64,000 bases of DNA from Bradyrhizobium sp. CCBAU 51765 (GCF_015291725.1 NZ_CP030038.1:2593001-2657000), one strand, 5' to 3'; shown: positions 16,778 to 26,014, numbered from the stretch's first letter. Numbers and translations are program-made. Notes: a model not told the origin generated them from the letters alone.

Positions 16778-17626
16778 ATGAACCGTCCCGAACGCAATCT
16801 CACGACCGGTGACATCCGACTGGAGCGCCGGCTGCCGTCCTACTGGCGCGTCACCTTCGACATGCCGCCGGTGAATATTTTCGGGCCGAAGCAGCTTCCG
16901 CTGCTGGGCGACATCGTCACGGCGATCGAGACGGATCCGGACGTGAAGGTCGTGGTGTTCGACAGCGCCGTCGAGGGCTTCTTCATCACCCACTACGATT
17001 TCCTCGCACCGCTGCAAGAGTCGTTGAGCATCCCGCCCGGGCCGACCGGCCTGCAGGCGCTGCCCGACATGCTGGTCCGCCTCAGCCGTGCGCCGGTGGT
17101 CTCGATTACCGCGATCCGGGGCCGCGCCACCGGCGTCGGCAGCGAGCTCGCGCTCGCCAGCGACATGCGCTTTGCCAGCCGCGAGAAGGCGATCCTGTCG
17201 CAATGGGAGGTCGGCGCGGGCCTCGTGCCCGGTGGCGGGCCGATGGCGCGGTTGCCGCGCCTGATCGGCCGCGGCCGCGCGCTCGAAGTGCTGCTCGGCG
17301 CAGACGATATCCACGGTGATCTCGCCGAGCGCTACGGCTATGTCAACCGGTCGCTGCCGGATGCCGAGCTCGACGGTTTCGTCGAGGCGCTCGCGATGCG
17401 CATCGCGTCCTTCGACAAGGAGGCAATCGCCGAGACCAAGCGCCTCGTCGACGTCGCGAGCCTGCCACCCGATGCCGAGATCAAGCCGGAGTGGGATGCG
17501 TTCCTGGCGGCGCTCGGCCGGCCTGCGAGCCAGAGCCGGATCAAGGCGCTGTTGGCGCGCGGCTTCCACCGCGCGGGCGATGTCGAGAACCGGCTCGGTT
17601 TCCACGTCGGGCAGATCGGCACCTAG
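16778..17626 (+). CDS. enoyl-CoA hydratase/isomerase (crotonase) family protein
   Basis: A 282-residue crotonase-fold protein with VKVVVFDSAVEGFFITHYDF, the oxyanion-region string GRATGVGSELALASDMRFAS and WEVGAGLVPGGGPMARLPRLIGRGRALEVLL, where a Glu would normally act. The family handles acyl-CoA thioesters; why it lies next to an exported epoxide hydrolase is not obvious. The start is set by CAGGGAG upstream of ATG 16778. The frame is open back to 16094, but that part is a shadow of the epoxide hydrolase gene. Substrate unknown. Confidence 0.85.
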   Translation: MNRPERNLTTGDIRLERRLPSYWRVTFDMPPVNIFGPKQLPLLGDIVTAIETDPDVKVVVFDSAVEGFFITHYDFLAPLQESLSIPPGPTGLQALPDMLVRLSRAPVVSITAIRGRATGVGSELALASDMRFASREKAILSQWEVGAGLVPGGGPMARLPRLIGRGRALEVLLGADDIHGDLAERYGYVNRSLPDAELDGFVEALAMRIASFDKEAIAETKRLVDVASLPPDAEIKPEWDAFLAALGRPASQSRIKALLARGFHRAGDVENRLGFHVGQIGT

Positions 17627-17740
17627 CTGACGGAACCGCTGCGGCGTTCGGCCGGTTGGAACGGTGACGGGCGGTCGTGCCAATGTCGCCTTTCCACCGG
17701 TACGCAGCGCCGGTGCTGAAATCAAACAAGGAGAACTGAA

Positions 17741-18163
17741 ATGATCCGCAAGGCAACGGCAGTCTGGAAGGGCACTGGTCGCGATGGGACCGGTCATCTG
17801 ACGAGCGAATCCGGCGTGCTCGCGCAGACGCCCTATTCGTTCAAGACCCGCTTCGAGAACGAGAAGGGGACCAATCCCGAGGAGTTGATCGCGGCGGCCC
17901 ATGCAGGCTGTTTTACGATGGCGCTGGCGTTTGGCCTTCAGATGGCAGGTTTCACGCCGGACGAACTGTCGACGGAAGCCGCGGTGACACTCGAGCCCGA
18001 GGGCAAGGGCTTCAAGATCAGCAAGTCGGCGCTGACCTTGCGTGCAAAAGTGCCGAACCTCGACGAGGCCGGCTTTGCGAAGATCGCCGGCGAGGCCGAG
18101 AAGAACTGCCCGGTGTCCAAGGTGCTCAACGCCGCGATTACGCTCGACGCCAAGCTGGGCTGA
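17741..18163 (+). CDS. osmC: OsmC family peroxiredoxin
   Basis: A 140-residue OsmC-type thiol peroxidase. The two catalytic cysteines are seen at Cys57 (AAAHAGCFTMALA) and Cys123 (EKNCPVSKVLNAAI), with the usual N-terminal TGHLTSESGVL and GTNPEELIAAAH. OsmC proteins reduce organic hydroperoxides in the cytoplasm. A strong AAGGAG ribosome site precedes the ATG. It is followed at 22 bp by the cupin gene and then msrA, giving an oxidative-stress trio. Confidence 0.92.
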   Translation: MIRKATAVWKGTGRDGTGHLTSESGVLAQTPYSFKTRFENEKGTNPEELIAAAHAGCFTMALAFGLQMAGFTPDELSTEAAVTLEPEGKGFKISKSALTLRAKVPNLDEAGFAKIAGEAEKNCPVSKVLNAAITLDAKLG

Positions 18164-18185
18164 TCGGAACAATGGAGACGCTGCC

Positions 18186-18641
18186 ATGCCGCGCCAGGAT
18201 CTGCCTCGCCAACATCAGCCTGACGAAGACAGGTTTCGGGCAATCCTGCCCGAGGACGTCGCATGGCAGCCCTTCCCCGCTTTCCCGCCGGGCGCGCGGC
18301 TGGCGGTGATGGTCGGCCATCCCTCCGAGCCCGGACCTTACCTTGTCCGGGTGAAGGTGCCCGGCGGCACGAAGCTGATGCCGCACAAGCATCCCGAGGA
18401 CCGCATCTACACGGTCATGTCGGGCGTCTTCTACATCGGGCTCGGCGAGCGCTTCGATGGCGACAAGGTGAAAGCCTATCCGCCCGGCAGCGTCATCGTG
18501 CTGCCCGGCGACACCTGGCATTTTCACTGGGCGAGATCAGGCGAATATGTCACGCAGGTCTCGGCCATCGGGCCGCTGGGCCTCGAATATCACGATGACG
18601 TTGATGATCCGCGCTTGCATACTGCGGGGGACAAGCGCTGA
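18186..18641 (+). CDS. cupin domain protein
   Basis: A 151-residue single-domain cupin. Metal-ligand motifs are visible as [23 protein letters not shown] and [17 protein letters not shown] (His, His, Glu and a later His). The function is unknown; this type is often a small dioxygenase or binding protein. ATG 18186 has GGAG upstream; the longer open frame overlaps osmC and is not used. It lies between osmC and msrA on the same strand with gaps of 22 and 29 bp. Confidence 0.85.
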   Translation: MPRQDLPRQHQPDEDRFRAILPEDVAWQPFPAFPPGARLAVMVGHPSEPGPYLVRVKVPGGTKLMPHKHPEDRIYTVMSGVFYIGLGERFDGDKVKAYPPGSVIVLPGDTWHFHWARSGEYVTQVSAIGPLGLEYHDDVDDPRLHTAGDKR

Positions 18642-18670
18642 ATATCTCAATCAAACCAATGGAGCGTCAG

Positions 18671-19189
18671 ATGACGACAGAGCGCGCAGTTTTGGCCGGG
18701 GGCTGCTTTTGGGGCATGCAGGATCTGATCCGCAAGCAGCCGGGCGTGATCTCCACCCGCGTCGGCTACACCGGCGGGCATGTGAAGAACGCCACCTATC
18801 GCAATCACGAAGGCCATGCCGAAGCGATCGAGATCATCTTCGATCCCGCCAGGACCAGCTTCCGCACGATGCTGGAGTTCTTCTTCCAGATCCACGATCC
18901 GACCACGCTCAACCGTCAGGGCAATGATCTCGGCACGAGCTACCGGTCGGCGATCTTCTACACGAGTGACCAGCAGAAGCGGATCGCTGAAGACACCATT
19001 GCCGACGTCGAGGCGTCCGGCCTGTGGCCCGGCAAGGTGGTGACCGAGGTCGCGCCCGCTCGCGAGTTCTGGGAGGCCGAGCCGGAGCATCAGGATTATC
19101 TCGAACGTTATCCTGACGGCTACACCTGCCACTTCATCCGGCCCGACTGGAAGCTGCCGCGGCGCGCGGCTGCCGCTCAGGGCCTATGA
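18671..19189 (+). CDS. msrA: peptide methionine sulfoxide reductase MsrA
   Basis: A 172-residue MsrA. The catalytic Cys12 lies in GGCFWGM, followed by [34 protein letters not shown] and [14 protein letters not shown], all typical. It reduces methionine-S-sulfoxide in proteins using thioredoxin. GGAG at 18661 fixes the start at 18671 rather than 18659. It is the last gene of the plus-strand series and meets regulator paralogue 3 head-on across a palindromic repeat. Confidence 0.95.
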   Translation: MTTERAVLAGGCFWGMQDLIRKQPGVISTRVGYTGGHVKNATYRNHEGHAEAIEIIFDPARTSFRTMLEFFFQIHDPTTLNRQGNDLGTSYRSAIFYTSDQQKRIAEDTIADVEASGLWPGKVVTEVAPAREFWEAEPEHQDYLERYPDGYTCHFIRPDWKLPRRAAAAQGL

Positions 19190-19223
19190 TAGTGAGCGTT
19201 GGAGAAACCGAACTCTCCACGAC

Positions 19224-19308
19224 GTCATGGCCGGGCTTGTCCCGGCCATCCACGCCTTGCCACGTCGCACAAAGAACGTGGATGCCCGGGACAAGCCCGG
19301 GCATGACG
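19224..19308. repeat. long inverted repeat between convergent genes
   Basis: gtcatggccgggcttgtccc... (from 19224) pairs with ...gggacaagcccgggcatgac (to 19308), arms of about 30 bases with few mismatches. It is of the tcatggccgggcttgtcccggccat type common in Bradyrhizobium and Rhodopseudomonas intergenes. It lies between the stops of msrA and regulator paralogue 3 and could terminate both. Confidence 0.8.
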
Positions 19309-19360
19309 ACCAACTTGTGAACGTGCACCCTCGGCTGCTGCTGGGGGCGAGGCGGCGCCG

Positions 19361-22204
19361 TCAGTTCCGGAGTTGCGCCGTCAACTCGCGTGCGGTGCGC
19401 ATGTCGGCGATCTCGGCGCCCTCCGTGAACGATCCCAGGACATTCTTCAGATCGGCCAGTGCGTCCGCACTCCGGCCGGCCCCCATCCTGAGCCGCGCGA
19501 GGCTGATCGCGCAGCGCAGCTCCCAGAAGCGCGCGCCCTGCTGGACGGCAATCTCCATGGCCTCGCGAAAGCGTGCCTCGGCGTCCGCTGAATGCCGCGC
19601 GCTCCTGAGCATCAACTCTCCCTTGATGCGCATCAACTCAGGCAGATACCAGAGCTCCTGCCGGTCGTTGCAACGGGTCAGGACGTCGTCGATGACGTCG
19701 AGGCCGCGATCGACCTGGTCGGCTTCGCCAAAGCACGCCGCAAGCTCGCCAAGCAGTGGAAGAAAGCGCGGCAGGAAGCGTGCATCGCCGGCGCGGTTGA
19801 GTTCTTCGCGCAGCAGCGGCAGGCCGATCGCGATGTCGCCGCGCTTGGCGACGACTGCCGCATTGAAGGCTCTTGCCCACAGGCCCCACAGCCGGATCGC
19901 GTGCCGATCGGTGTGCTCGAGCAGCTCGGTGCCGTGGCGCTCCGCGGCGTCGAGATCGCCGGCCCAGAAGGCGATGGGGCAGGCGGCCTGGCCCAGCACG
20001 CTGCAGAACGTCAGGGCGTGACCGTTGGCTCGGCCTTCCTCGATGTTTCTCGCCGCCAGCGCCAGCGCCTGGTCGGCGAGACCCTGCAGCCACAGGATAC
20101 GGGCCCGGAAATACTGCGTCGAGATCCTGAGATCGAGCGGGAAGATCTTGGGCTTCTCCGCCAGAAAGTGCAGCGATGCATTGACCCGGTCGATGCGCTG
20201 CCGCGCCTCGTTCTGGTCGCCGAGATAGTGCAGCGCTACAGCCATCAGCCGGTCGCCCAGCATGACGTCGGTCTTGTCGGGAGAGTTCGCCGCCGCGCTC
20301 GCAAAACGATCGGCGAACGCGCGGGCCCTGCCGAACTGTCCGTTGTTGAACTGGTCGATGCACAGGCCCCAGAGCGCGCGCAGCCGGAAATCCTTGTCGT
20401 CGAGCCTGTCCGCCAGCTCGAGAGTCGTCTCCAGGATCGGGCGCGCCTCGCGCGCGCGACCCTCGCCATACATCAGCGACCAGCCGAGTGCCGACAGCAG
20501 CTGCATGCGGATGCGGTCGTTGTCCGCGCCGTCTCCGAGCGCCGCCAGTGCCGTTCTGCTGCGTTCTCGGCATTCGGCGAACAGCGAAAGCCGCACCCAG
20601 AGGGTGATCGCGGCCGCCGTCAGCGCGATGCCGAGCCCTGCGTCGCCGTCGGGCGAGAAAGCCCAATCCAGCGCGGCGCGCACATTGTCCAGCTCCCCCG
20701 CATAGATGCTCAGCCATTCGGGCAGCGATGTCGATGTATCGGCCTCCGCATGCTCGAAGAATTCGCGAAAATGCTCGGCGTGGCGCCGCGCGAACGTCCG
20801 CGCTTCTCCGAGCTCGTTCAGCTTCCCGAGCGCGTAGGTGCGCGTGGTGTCGAGCAGGCGATAGCGCAGCGTCCGCGAACCGGATGGCGAGATCAGCGAT
20901 TTGGTGACCAGGCTGTCGATCGCCTCCAACGTCTCCGAGGTGCTGAGGCCCTCGCCCGATGCGACCGCGGCGGCCGCCTCCGGCGCGAACGGCCCGGCGA
21001 ACACCGACAGTCGCCGCAAGGTGGCGCTTTCCGCCGGCGGCAGGAGGTCGTAGCTCCAGTCGAGCGCAGCGGCGAGCGTCTGGTGCCGCGGCACGGCCGT
21101 GCGCCGCCCCCGCCATTGCAGCGAAAAGCGGCTGTCGAGCAGGGAGGCCGTTCCGGCGATGCCGTATGCGTTGACACGGCCCGCCGCGAGCTCGATCGCC
21201 AGCGCAATACCGTCGAGGCGCCGGCAGATGCTCGCCACCAGCGGCGCTTCTTCAGCGCTGAGCTGGAACGGACCCGAGCTCTGCGCGATGCGCTCGACGA
21301 AGAGCTGAGCGGCGGGATAGGCGAGGACCTCGGCGACCTCGAGACCCCCACGCTCCGGCGGACAATCCAGCGGGAACAGACGAAAGATCCGTTCGCCTTC
21401 GCTCCGGAACGACTCGCGGCTGGTTGCGAGAACGCGAAGCTGCGGCGCTTCGCGAACGATACGCTCCACGAGCGGAGCCAGCGTATCCAGCACATGCTCG
21501 CAACTGTCGAAGATCAGCAGGGCGGGGCCGGTCTTCAGGAATGTCAGGAGGGCCGGCGTCGGGTCCTCCGAGCTCACGGTCAGTCCGAGGACCGAGGCGA
21601 CGGTGGTCGTGACATGGCTGGCGTCCCGCAGCGGACCGAAGTCGACGAAGAAGACGCGTCCGCCGAAATCTGCCGAGCGGCGATGCCCGACCGTGACGGC
21701 GACGGCGGTCTTGCCGATGCCGCCCGGGCCGACCACCGTCATGAAGCGATGCAGGGTCAATCCGTTCGAAATCTTCTCGATGACCTCCTCTCGCCCGATC
21801 ATCTTTGCAAGCTGAGCAGGCAGGGAGCGAGGAGGGGAGATCTCGGCTGCGACTGAGGAGACCGGCGGAGCTGCTTGAACGAACGGCGCGACAAAGCAAT
21901 AGCCGCGGCCGGGCACGTTGAGGACATAACGCGTCGACTTGCCGGTATCGCCGAGCGCCTTGCGCAGTGCTGCGACATGGAAGCGCAGACTGCCCTCGTC
22001 GACATTCACGTCGGCCCAGATGCGCTTGACCAGCTCCCTCTTGTCGATGACTTCACCGGGGCGCTCGGCAAGCAAGATCAGAATATCAAGCGCGCGGCCG
22101 CCGATATGAAGCGCCGCCCCGTCCTTCTCCAGGAGCCGCGACTTTGGAAACAGCCGAAATGGCCCAAAAGAAATGTGCGAGTCGTGATTACTATGGGTTT
22201 CCAC
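19361..22204 (-). CDS. winged-helix/STAND ATPase transcriptional regulator (paralogue 3)
   Basis: A 947-residue regulator, clearly closer to paralogue 2 than to 1 (same length; FGPFRLFPKSRLLEKDG, IWADVNVDEGSLRFHVAALRK, GRGYCFVAPF). The ATPase has Walker A GPGGIGKTA, Walker B ALLIFDSCEHVLDTLAP, sensor ATSRESF and LDGIALAIELAAGRV, and a helical repeat tail follows. It is cytoplasmic, probably ligand- and ATP-controlled. It faces msrA and is divergent from nothing nearby; the next gene in the same direction is an MFS transporter 261 bp upstream. The 18-bp element at 22269-22286 is shared with paralogue 2. Confidence 0.92.
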   Translation of the reverse strand: METHSNHDSHISFGPFRLFPKSRLLEKDGAALHIGGRALDILILLAERPGEVIDKRELVKRIWADVNVDEGSLRFHVAALRKALGDTGKSTRYVLNVPGRGYCFVAPFVQAAPPVSSVAAEISPPRSLPAQLAKMIGREEVIEKISNGLTLHRFMTVVGPGGIGKTAVAVTVGHRRSADFGGRVFFVDFGPLRDASHVTTTVASVLGLTVSSEDPTPALLTFLKTGPALLIFDSCEHVLDTLAPLVERIVREAPQLRVLATSRESFRSEGERIFRLFPLDCPPERGGLEVAEVLAYPAAQLFVERIAQSSGPFQLSAEEAPLVASICRRLDGIALAIELAAGRVNAYGIAGTASLLDSRFSLQWRGRRTAVPRHQTLAAALDWSYDLLPPAESATLRRLSVFAGPFAPEAAAAVASGEGLSTSETLEAIDSLVTKSLISPSGSRTLRYRLLDTTRTYALGKLNELGEARTFARRHAEHFREFFEHAEADTSTSLPEWLSIYAGELDNVRAALDWAFSPDGDAGLGIALTAAAITLWVRLSLFAECRERSRTALAALGDGADNDRIRMQLLSALGWSLMYGEGRAREARPILETTLELADRLDDKDFRLRALWGLCIDQFNNGQFGRARAFADRFASAAANSPDKTDVMLGDRLMAVALHYLGDQNEARQRIDRVNASLHFLAEKPKIFPLDLRISTQYFRARILWLQGLADQALALAARNIEEGRANGHALTFCSVLGQAACPIAFWAGDLDAAERHGTELLEHTDRHAIRLWGLWARAFNAAVVAKRGDIAIGLPLLREELNRAGDARFLPRFLPLLGELAACFGEADQVDRGLDVIDDVLTRCNDRQELWYLPELMRIKGELMLRSARHSADAEARFREAMEIAVQQGARFWELRCAISLARLRMGAGRSADALADLKNVLGSFTEGAEIADMRTARELTAQLRN

Positions 22205-22268
22205 GTGCCATTGCCCCCTCCACGGGAGTCAAAAGGTATTCGGTTGTGATCTAGCAGAACGACGCGTC

Positions 22269-22286
22269 CAGTAAACTGGCCGAAAG
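22269..22286 (-). promoter_or_regulatory. 18-bp element shared with paralogue 2 upstream region
   Basis: One mismatch to 13521-13538 and at nearly the same distance (65 bp) from the regulator start. Flanking bases also align loosely, so this is a conserved promoter segment of the two paralogues. Confidence 0.5.
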
Positions 22287-22465
22287 CCGCATGGCAGACA
22301 GACCGGCGCAGATGGCTCGGGCTTTTCCGCCAACCAAAATAGTGCCTGCGAAATAAGGGTTTAGGCTGGCATGCCAAGATGCTGGTCCTGGACCCGCGCG
22401 TGCATGGGACCATTGTGGCCGATGGCAATCCCGCCCCTCCCATCCGTAATTCGGCACAGGGCCGC

Positions 22466-23626
22466 TCACGCATCGACGCGCGACATCTGGCGCTGCTCCG
22501 CCGTGACGATCCGCGCCGACAGCGTGACGAGGCCCATCAATCCGGCCAGCAGCCAGAACGCCATGGGTAATCCGCCAAGACGTGCGACGAAGCCGACGCC
22601 GGCGGGGCCGATCAGGACCCCCGCGTATCCCGCAGTCGTGATCGCCGCGACCGCAAGCCCGGTAGGCATCACCGTTTGCTGCGCGGCCCGCCGGAACAGC
22701 ACCGGCACGAGGTTTGACGCACCGAGCCCGATCAGCAGGAATCCGCCGAGGGCGACCGCCGCGACAGGCGCTGTCAGCAGGACCACAAAGCCCGCGATCG
22801 CGATGAGGCTGCCCCAGAGCAAGGTCGTGCGGTCCCCGATGCGCGCAACGACCGCGTCGCCGCCGAGCCGGCCTATCGTCATGGCGATCGAGAACACGAT
22901 GTAGCCGGCTCCGCCCTGCGCCTCGGTGACGAGTCCCGCGCCAATCACGAGGAGCGCGCCCCAATCGAGCATTGCGCCTTCGACGAGGAAGGTGATGGCG
23001 CCGAGCAGCGCAAGCAGCAGCACCGACCCGTGCGGCAGCACGAACAACGGGCCGTCCTGCACCTGCACTGAGCGAAGCAGGCGCGGCCAGGTCGCAAACA
23101 TCGCGAGCAGCATCAGGACGGAGCAGATCAATGTGCAGGCCAGCGCGCCGAGTTGCAACGAGAGCAGCACTGTCATCAGCGCGGATCCGGCGAAGCCGCC
23201 GATGCTGAACAAGGCGTGGAAGCCGGACATCAGCGGGCGTCCCGCGGCGCGCTCCACCTCCACGGCGTGGATGTTCATGGCGACGTCGATCGAGCCGAGC
23301 GCGGCGCCGAACGCAAAGAGCGCCAGCGCCAGAGACATGGGCGAGCTTGCGATCGCGAGCAGCGGCAGGACCAGCGCGAGCATGAACCCGCTTGCGACGA
23401 TGATCGGTCTGCTGCCATAGCGCGCACTGAGAACGCCGGTCAGCAGCATCGCTACGACCGAGCCGATGCCGAGGCTGAGCAGGAGCAGCCCGAGGACCCC
23501 GTCGTCGACGCCGAGCCGCGCCTTCGCGAAGGGCACCAGCGGCGCCCAGCACGCGATGCCGAAGCCTGCGACGAAGAAGGCAAGTCTGGTCGCAAGGCGG
23601 GTCGCCGGCCGATCGGCTGAAGACAT
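22466..23626 (-). CDS. MFS transporter (YbjJ-like)
   Basis: A 386-residue membrane protein with about 12 hydrophobic segments and the MFS loop motif GVLSARYGSRPII after the second segment (matching G-x-x-x-D-R-x-G-R-R in form). The opening FFVAGFGIACWAPLVPFAKARLGV fits the YbjJ/MosC-like group, whose substrates are mostly unknown. The start at 23626 follows a CCGGAG site; the open frame further upstream lacks hydrophobic character and is not used. It is upstream of paralogue 3 in the same direction but separated by 261 bp that include the shared 18-bp element. Confidence 0.88.
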   Translation of the reverse strand: MSSADRPATRLATRLAFFVAGFGIACWAPLVPFAKARLGVDDGVLGLLLLSLGIGSVVAMLLTGVLSARYGSRPIIVASGFMLALVLPLLAIASSPMSLALALFAFGAALGSIDVAMNIHAVEVERAAGRPLMSGFHALFSIGGFAGSALMTVLLSLQLGALACTLICSVLMLLAMFATWPRLLRSVQVQDGPLFVLPHGSVLLLALLGAITFLVEGAMLDWGALLVIGAGLVTEAQGGAGYIVFSIAMTIGRLGGDAVVARIGDRTTLLWGSLIAIAGFVVLLTAPVAAVALGGFLLIGLGASNLVPVLFRRAAQQTVMPTGLAVAAITTAGYAGVLIGPAGVGFVARLGGLPMAFWLLAGLMGLVTLSARIVTAEQRQMSRVDA

Positions 23627-23740
23627 GAGAACTCCGGGGGAAGCAGGGGCGGGACGGAGGACAAACCCGAGAAATGCCGCGGCTTTATGGCCGAGGCGCG
23701 CTCGGTTCGTCGTGGCCGACGCGTGGTGGGCATGCTCTCG

Positions 23741-23814
23741 TGGCCCGGGTGAGCGAAGCGACACCCGGGAATTCACGCGCAAAGATTCCGGATGTCGCTT
23801 CGCTCATCCGGGCC
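23741..23814. repeat. inverted repeat element
   Basis: tggcccgggtgagcgaagcg (from 23741) pairs with cgcttcgctcatccgggcca (to 23814), arms near 29 bases with few mismatches around a short AT-rich centre. It is typical of dispersed rhizobial palindromes. Confidence 0.75.
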
Positions 23815-24287
23815 AAGCACCTTGCTGTGTCGCCCCTCTGTCAATCCGCCCGCACGAAAATATTCCGCTTTACCGAAATTCGGAAATGGCGTATGTGTCG
23901 CCCATCCCGGCTCATTCTTGAGAGGCGATCGTGAGGTCGTCATTGTCGCGAGCCGGGCTTGCGGTGGACGCGGCAGCGTCGTGCACGAGAGGTGAAGGGC
24001 AGGGCGGATTGCTCTCCGTGAGCCCGAAACGCGTGCGGACGAGCGGCGCTGTCAGGTTCGTCGTGCCAGCATTTCGGCGGCAAAGTGCACAACGCCGTCG
24101 AACTCTGTGGCGCCAACGAACCGCGCGTACGGCAAACCGTGTGGTCCTGACCGTCGTTGCTACGGTCAAGCTCTTGCGGAGGCGGCAGTCGCGTCAACCG
24201 GCGCGGCGCCGGTGAATTTCGCAAGGACGAGGGAGGCCAGAACGAACTCGGCTCCCGGGAGAGCACGGCATAAGCCGTCCGACCATC

Positions 24288-24399
24288 GCGCAGGGAAGGC
24301 CGTGTGTTGGGCTTCACCTGTATGCTGCTGTGCGGTTTCTGCGTGTGCTCTATGCGCAGCAGACCGCGGGTGCGAGCCGGCACCCGGCCTTCCCTGCGC
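24288..24399. repeat. intergenic repeat bounded by 15-bp perfect inverted repeat
   Basis: gcgcagggaaggccg at 24288-24302 is exactly complemented at 24385-24399. The interior (tgtatgctgctgtgcgg, ...gcagcagaccgcgggtg) is the kind of sequence I recall as a frequent Bradyrhizobium intergenic repeat. Confidence 0.7.
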
Positions 24400-24632
24400 C
24401 CTCTCTTGGCTCAAGAGGGTGGAACGACGAAGCAAAGCTCGGGCGAATTCGGCCGCGAGAACGCGAAGGCATGTCTGCAGCCCCACACTCGGCGTCATCG
24501 CCCGCGTAGGCGGGCGATCCAGTACTCCGAGACGATCGTGAATCCCACCGCGGAGAGAGACTCTGGATTGCTTCGCTGCGCTCGCAATGACGACTTGGAG
24601 AGAGCGGGCGCTACACTTCGCTCTCGTGGCCC

Positions 24633-24732
24633 GCTGCAGAGCCGGGGTCCATCTATCCGCAATTGCCGTGTTGCCTGGGTCCCGGCTCCGCGCCGCAATG
24701 CTTCACGCATTGCAGCTTGTCCGGGATACGAG
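24633..24732. repeat. second copy of the 4.3-kb REP-like repeat
   Basis: Aligns with 4284-4387: the same ctgcagagccg start, ggatcccggctc/gggtcccggctc centre and cttgtccggg end. It lies just downstream of the M20 hydrolase stop (24782 on the minus strand). Confidence 0.75.
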
Positions 24733-24781
24733 CGCTTGTGCCGCGCGATCGACTGCCGCAGGTCGGCAGCCACGTCTCGCT

Positions 24782-26014
24782 CTAGCCGCCGAGGATCCGC
24801 CGGCAGGCGTCGACGAACACCTCTGCGCCGGTGACGATATCGGCGTCGGCGGTGTTCTCGGTCCAGTGATGGCTGATGCCGCCGATCGAAGGCACGAACA
24901 GCATGCCCGCGGGCATGACGGTCGCGAGCATCTGCGCGTCATGCCCGGCGCCGCTCGGCATGCGGAGGGACCGGCCGCCGGCCAGGGCCCTGCTCGCGGC
25001 CTCGATCGCGTCCTGGAAGCCGGAATTCATCATGGCGGGCGCACCAGTGCGCAATTTCTCGACGGTGACGGTGCAGGGACCGTTCGAACTGGCCTCCTCC
25101 GCCATGATCCGCAGCAATTGCTCCAGCCGCGCGATCACGGCCGGATCATCGTCGCGGATCTGGAACAGCATCTCTGCGCCACCCGGAATGATGCTCGGCG
25201 CACCCGGATCGAGCGTGATGCGCCCGGTGGTCCAGACCGTGCGCGGGCCGCAGGCAGACGGAAAGCGGTCGTCGATCGCGACGCAGAATTTTGCCAGCGC
25301 GAGGCCGGCATCCTTCCGCGCTGCCATGCGCGTGGTGCCGGCGTGGTTCTGCTCGCCGGTAAAATTGATCTGGTACTGCCAGATGCCGACGATGGAGGTC
25401 ACGACGCCGATCGCGAGGCCGCCGCTTTCGAGCGTATCGCCCTGCTCGATATGCGCCTCCAGATAGCCAACGTGCCGCCCCGGCTCGACGGTGATGCGCG
25501 GGCGTCCGGCGAGACCCATGTCGGCAAGCGCATCGCGCATGGTGCGGCCGCTGGTGCGGTCGCGCGCAGCGTCGACGTCGGCCTCTGTCACCTGTCCGAC
25601 ATAGGAGCGCGAGCCGAGGAAATGGCCGAAATGTCCCTCCTCGTCGCACCAGGCGGCGACTTCGACCGCGCCGTTGAGCGATGGATCGGTATTGAGCACG
25701 CGCGCCGCCTCGAGCGCGTAGACGACGCCGAGCGGGCCATCGAGCCAGCCGGCGTAGTTCTGGCTTTCCAGGTGGGAGCCCGCCAGCAGCTTCGGCCCGG
25801 GCTTCGTGCTGGTGCCGAACACATTGCCGATGCCGTCGATCGTCGCGGAGAGGTTGGCCTCGGGCAGCTTCTGAACGAGCCACTCCAGCGAAAGCTTGTG
25901 CGGCTCCGAAAAGGTCGGCTTGTGCACGCCGGTCTTGTAGGCGCCCATGGCGCGGAGCGCATGGAGGTCGGCGAGGACGCGATTTCCGTCGGCGCGCGGC
26001 TGGGTGTCAGGCAT
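24782..26014 (-). CDS. M20 family Zn hydrolase (carbamoylase/allantoate amidohydrolase type)
   Basis: A 410-residue amidohydrolase of the hydantoinase/carbamoylase subgroup of M20 peptidases. Metal-site segments are GSHLESQNYAGWLDGPLGV, WCDEEGHFGHFLGSR, EAHIEQGDTLE and the late SGAGHDAQMLA, with dimerisation-domain GEQNHAGTTRM. Relatives cleave N-carbamoyl amino acids, ureidoglycolate or allantoate. ATG 26014 overlaps the ABC ATPase stop by 8 bases, so it is the last gene of the transporter operon and is probably coupled to it. Near the hut genes it might act on a formyl or carbamoyl amino acid; this is inference. Confidence 0.88.
   Translation of the reverse strand: MPDTQPRADGNRVLADLHALRAMGAYKTGVHKPTFSEPHKLSLEWLVQKLPEANLSATIDGIGNVFGTSTKPGPKLLAGSHLESQNYAGWLDGPLGVVYALEAARVLNTDPSLNGAVEVAAWCDEEGHFGHFLGSRSYVGQVTEADVDAARDRTSGRTMRDALADMGLAGRPRITVEPGRHVGYLEAHIEQGDTLESGGLAIGVVTSIVGIWQYQINFTGEQNHAGTTRMAARKDAGLALAKFCVAIDDRFPSACGPRTVWTTGRITLDPGAPSIIPGGAEMLFQIRDDDPAVIARLEQLLRIMAEEASSNGPCTVTVEKLRTGAPAMMNSGFQDAIEAASRALAGGRSLRMPSGAGHDAQMLATVMPAGMLFVPSIGGISHHWTENTADADIVTGAEVFVDACRRILGG

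Larger units (their letters stand above)
23627..24781. other. repeat-rich intergenic stretch without a supported gene
   Basis: About 1.15 kb between the MFS gene and the M20 hydrolase gene. It holds three separate palindromic elements (23741-23814, 24288-24399, 24633-24732). Open frames here are Arg/Ser-rich and not protein-like on either strand. No RNA gene was recognised. Confidence 0.6.

Noticed and set aside
23940..24541. Overlapping frames on both strands in the MFS-M20 intergene
   Set aside because: They cover dispersed palindromic repeats and lack any family signal; no transposase could be read.
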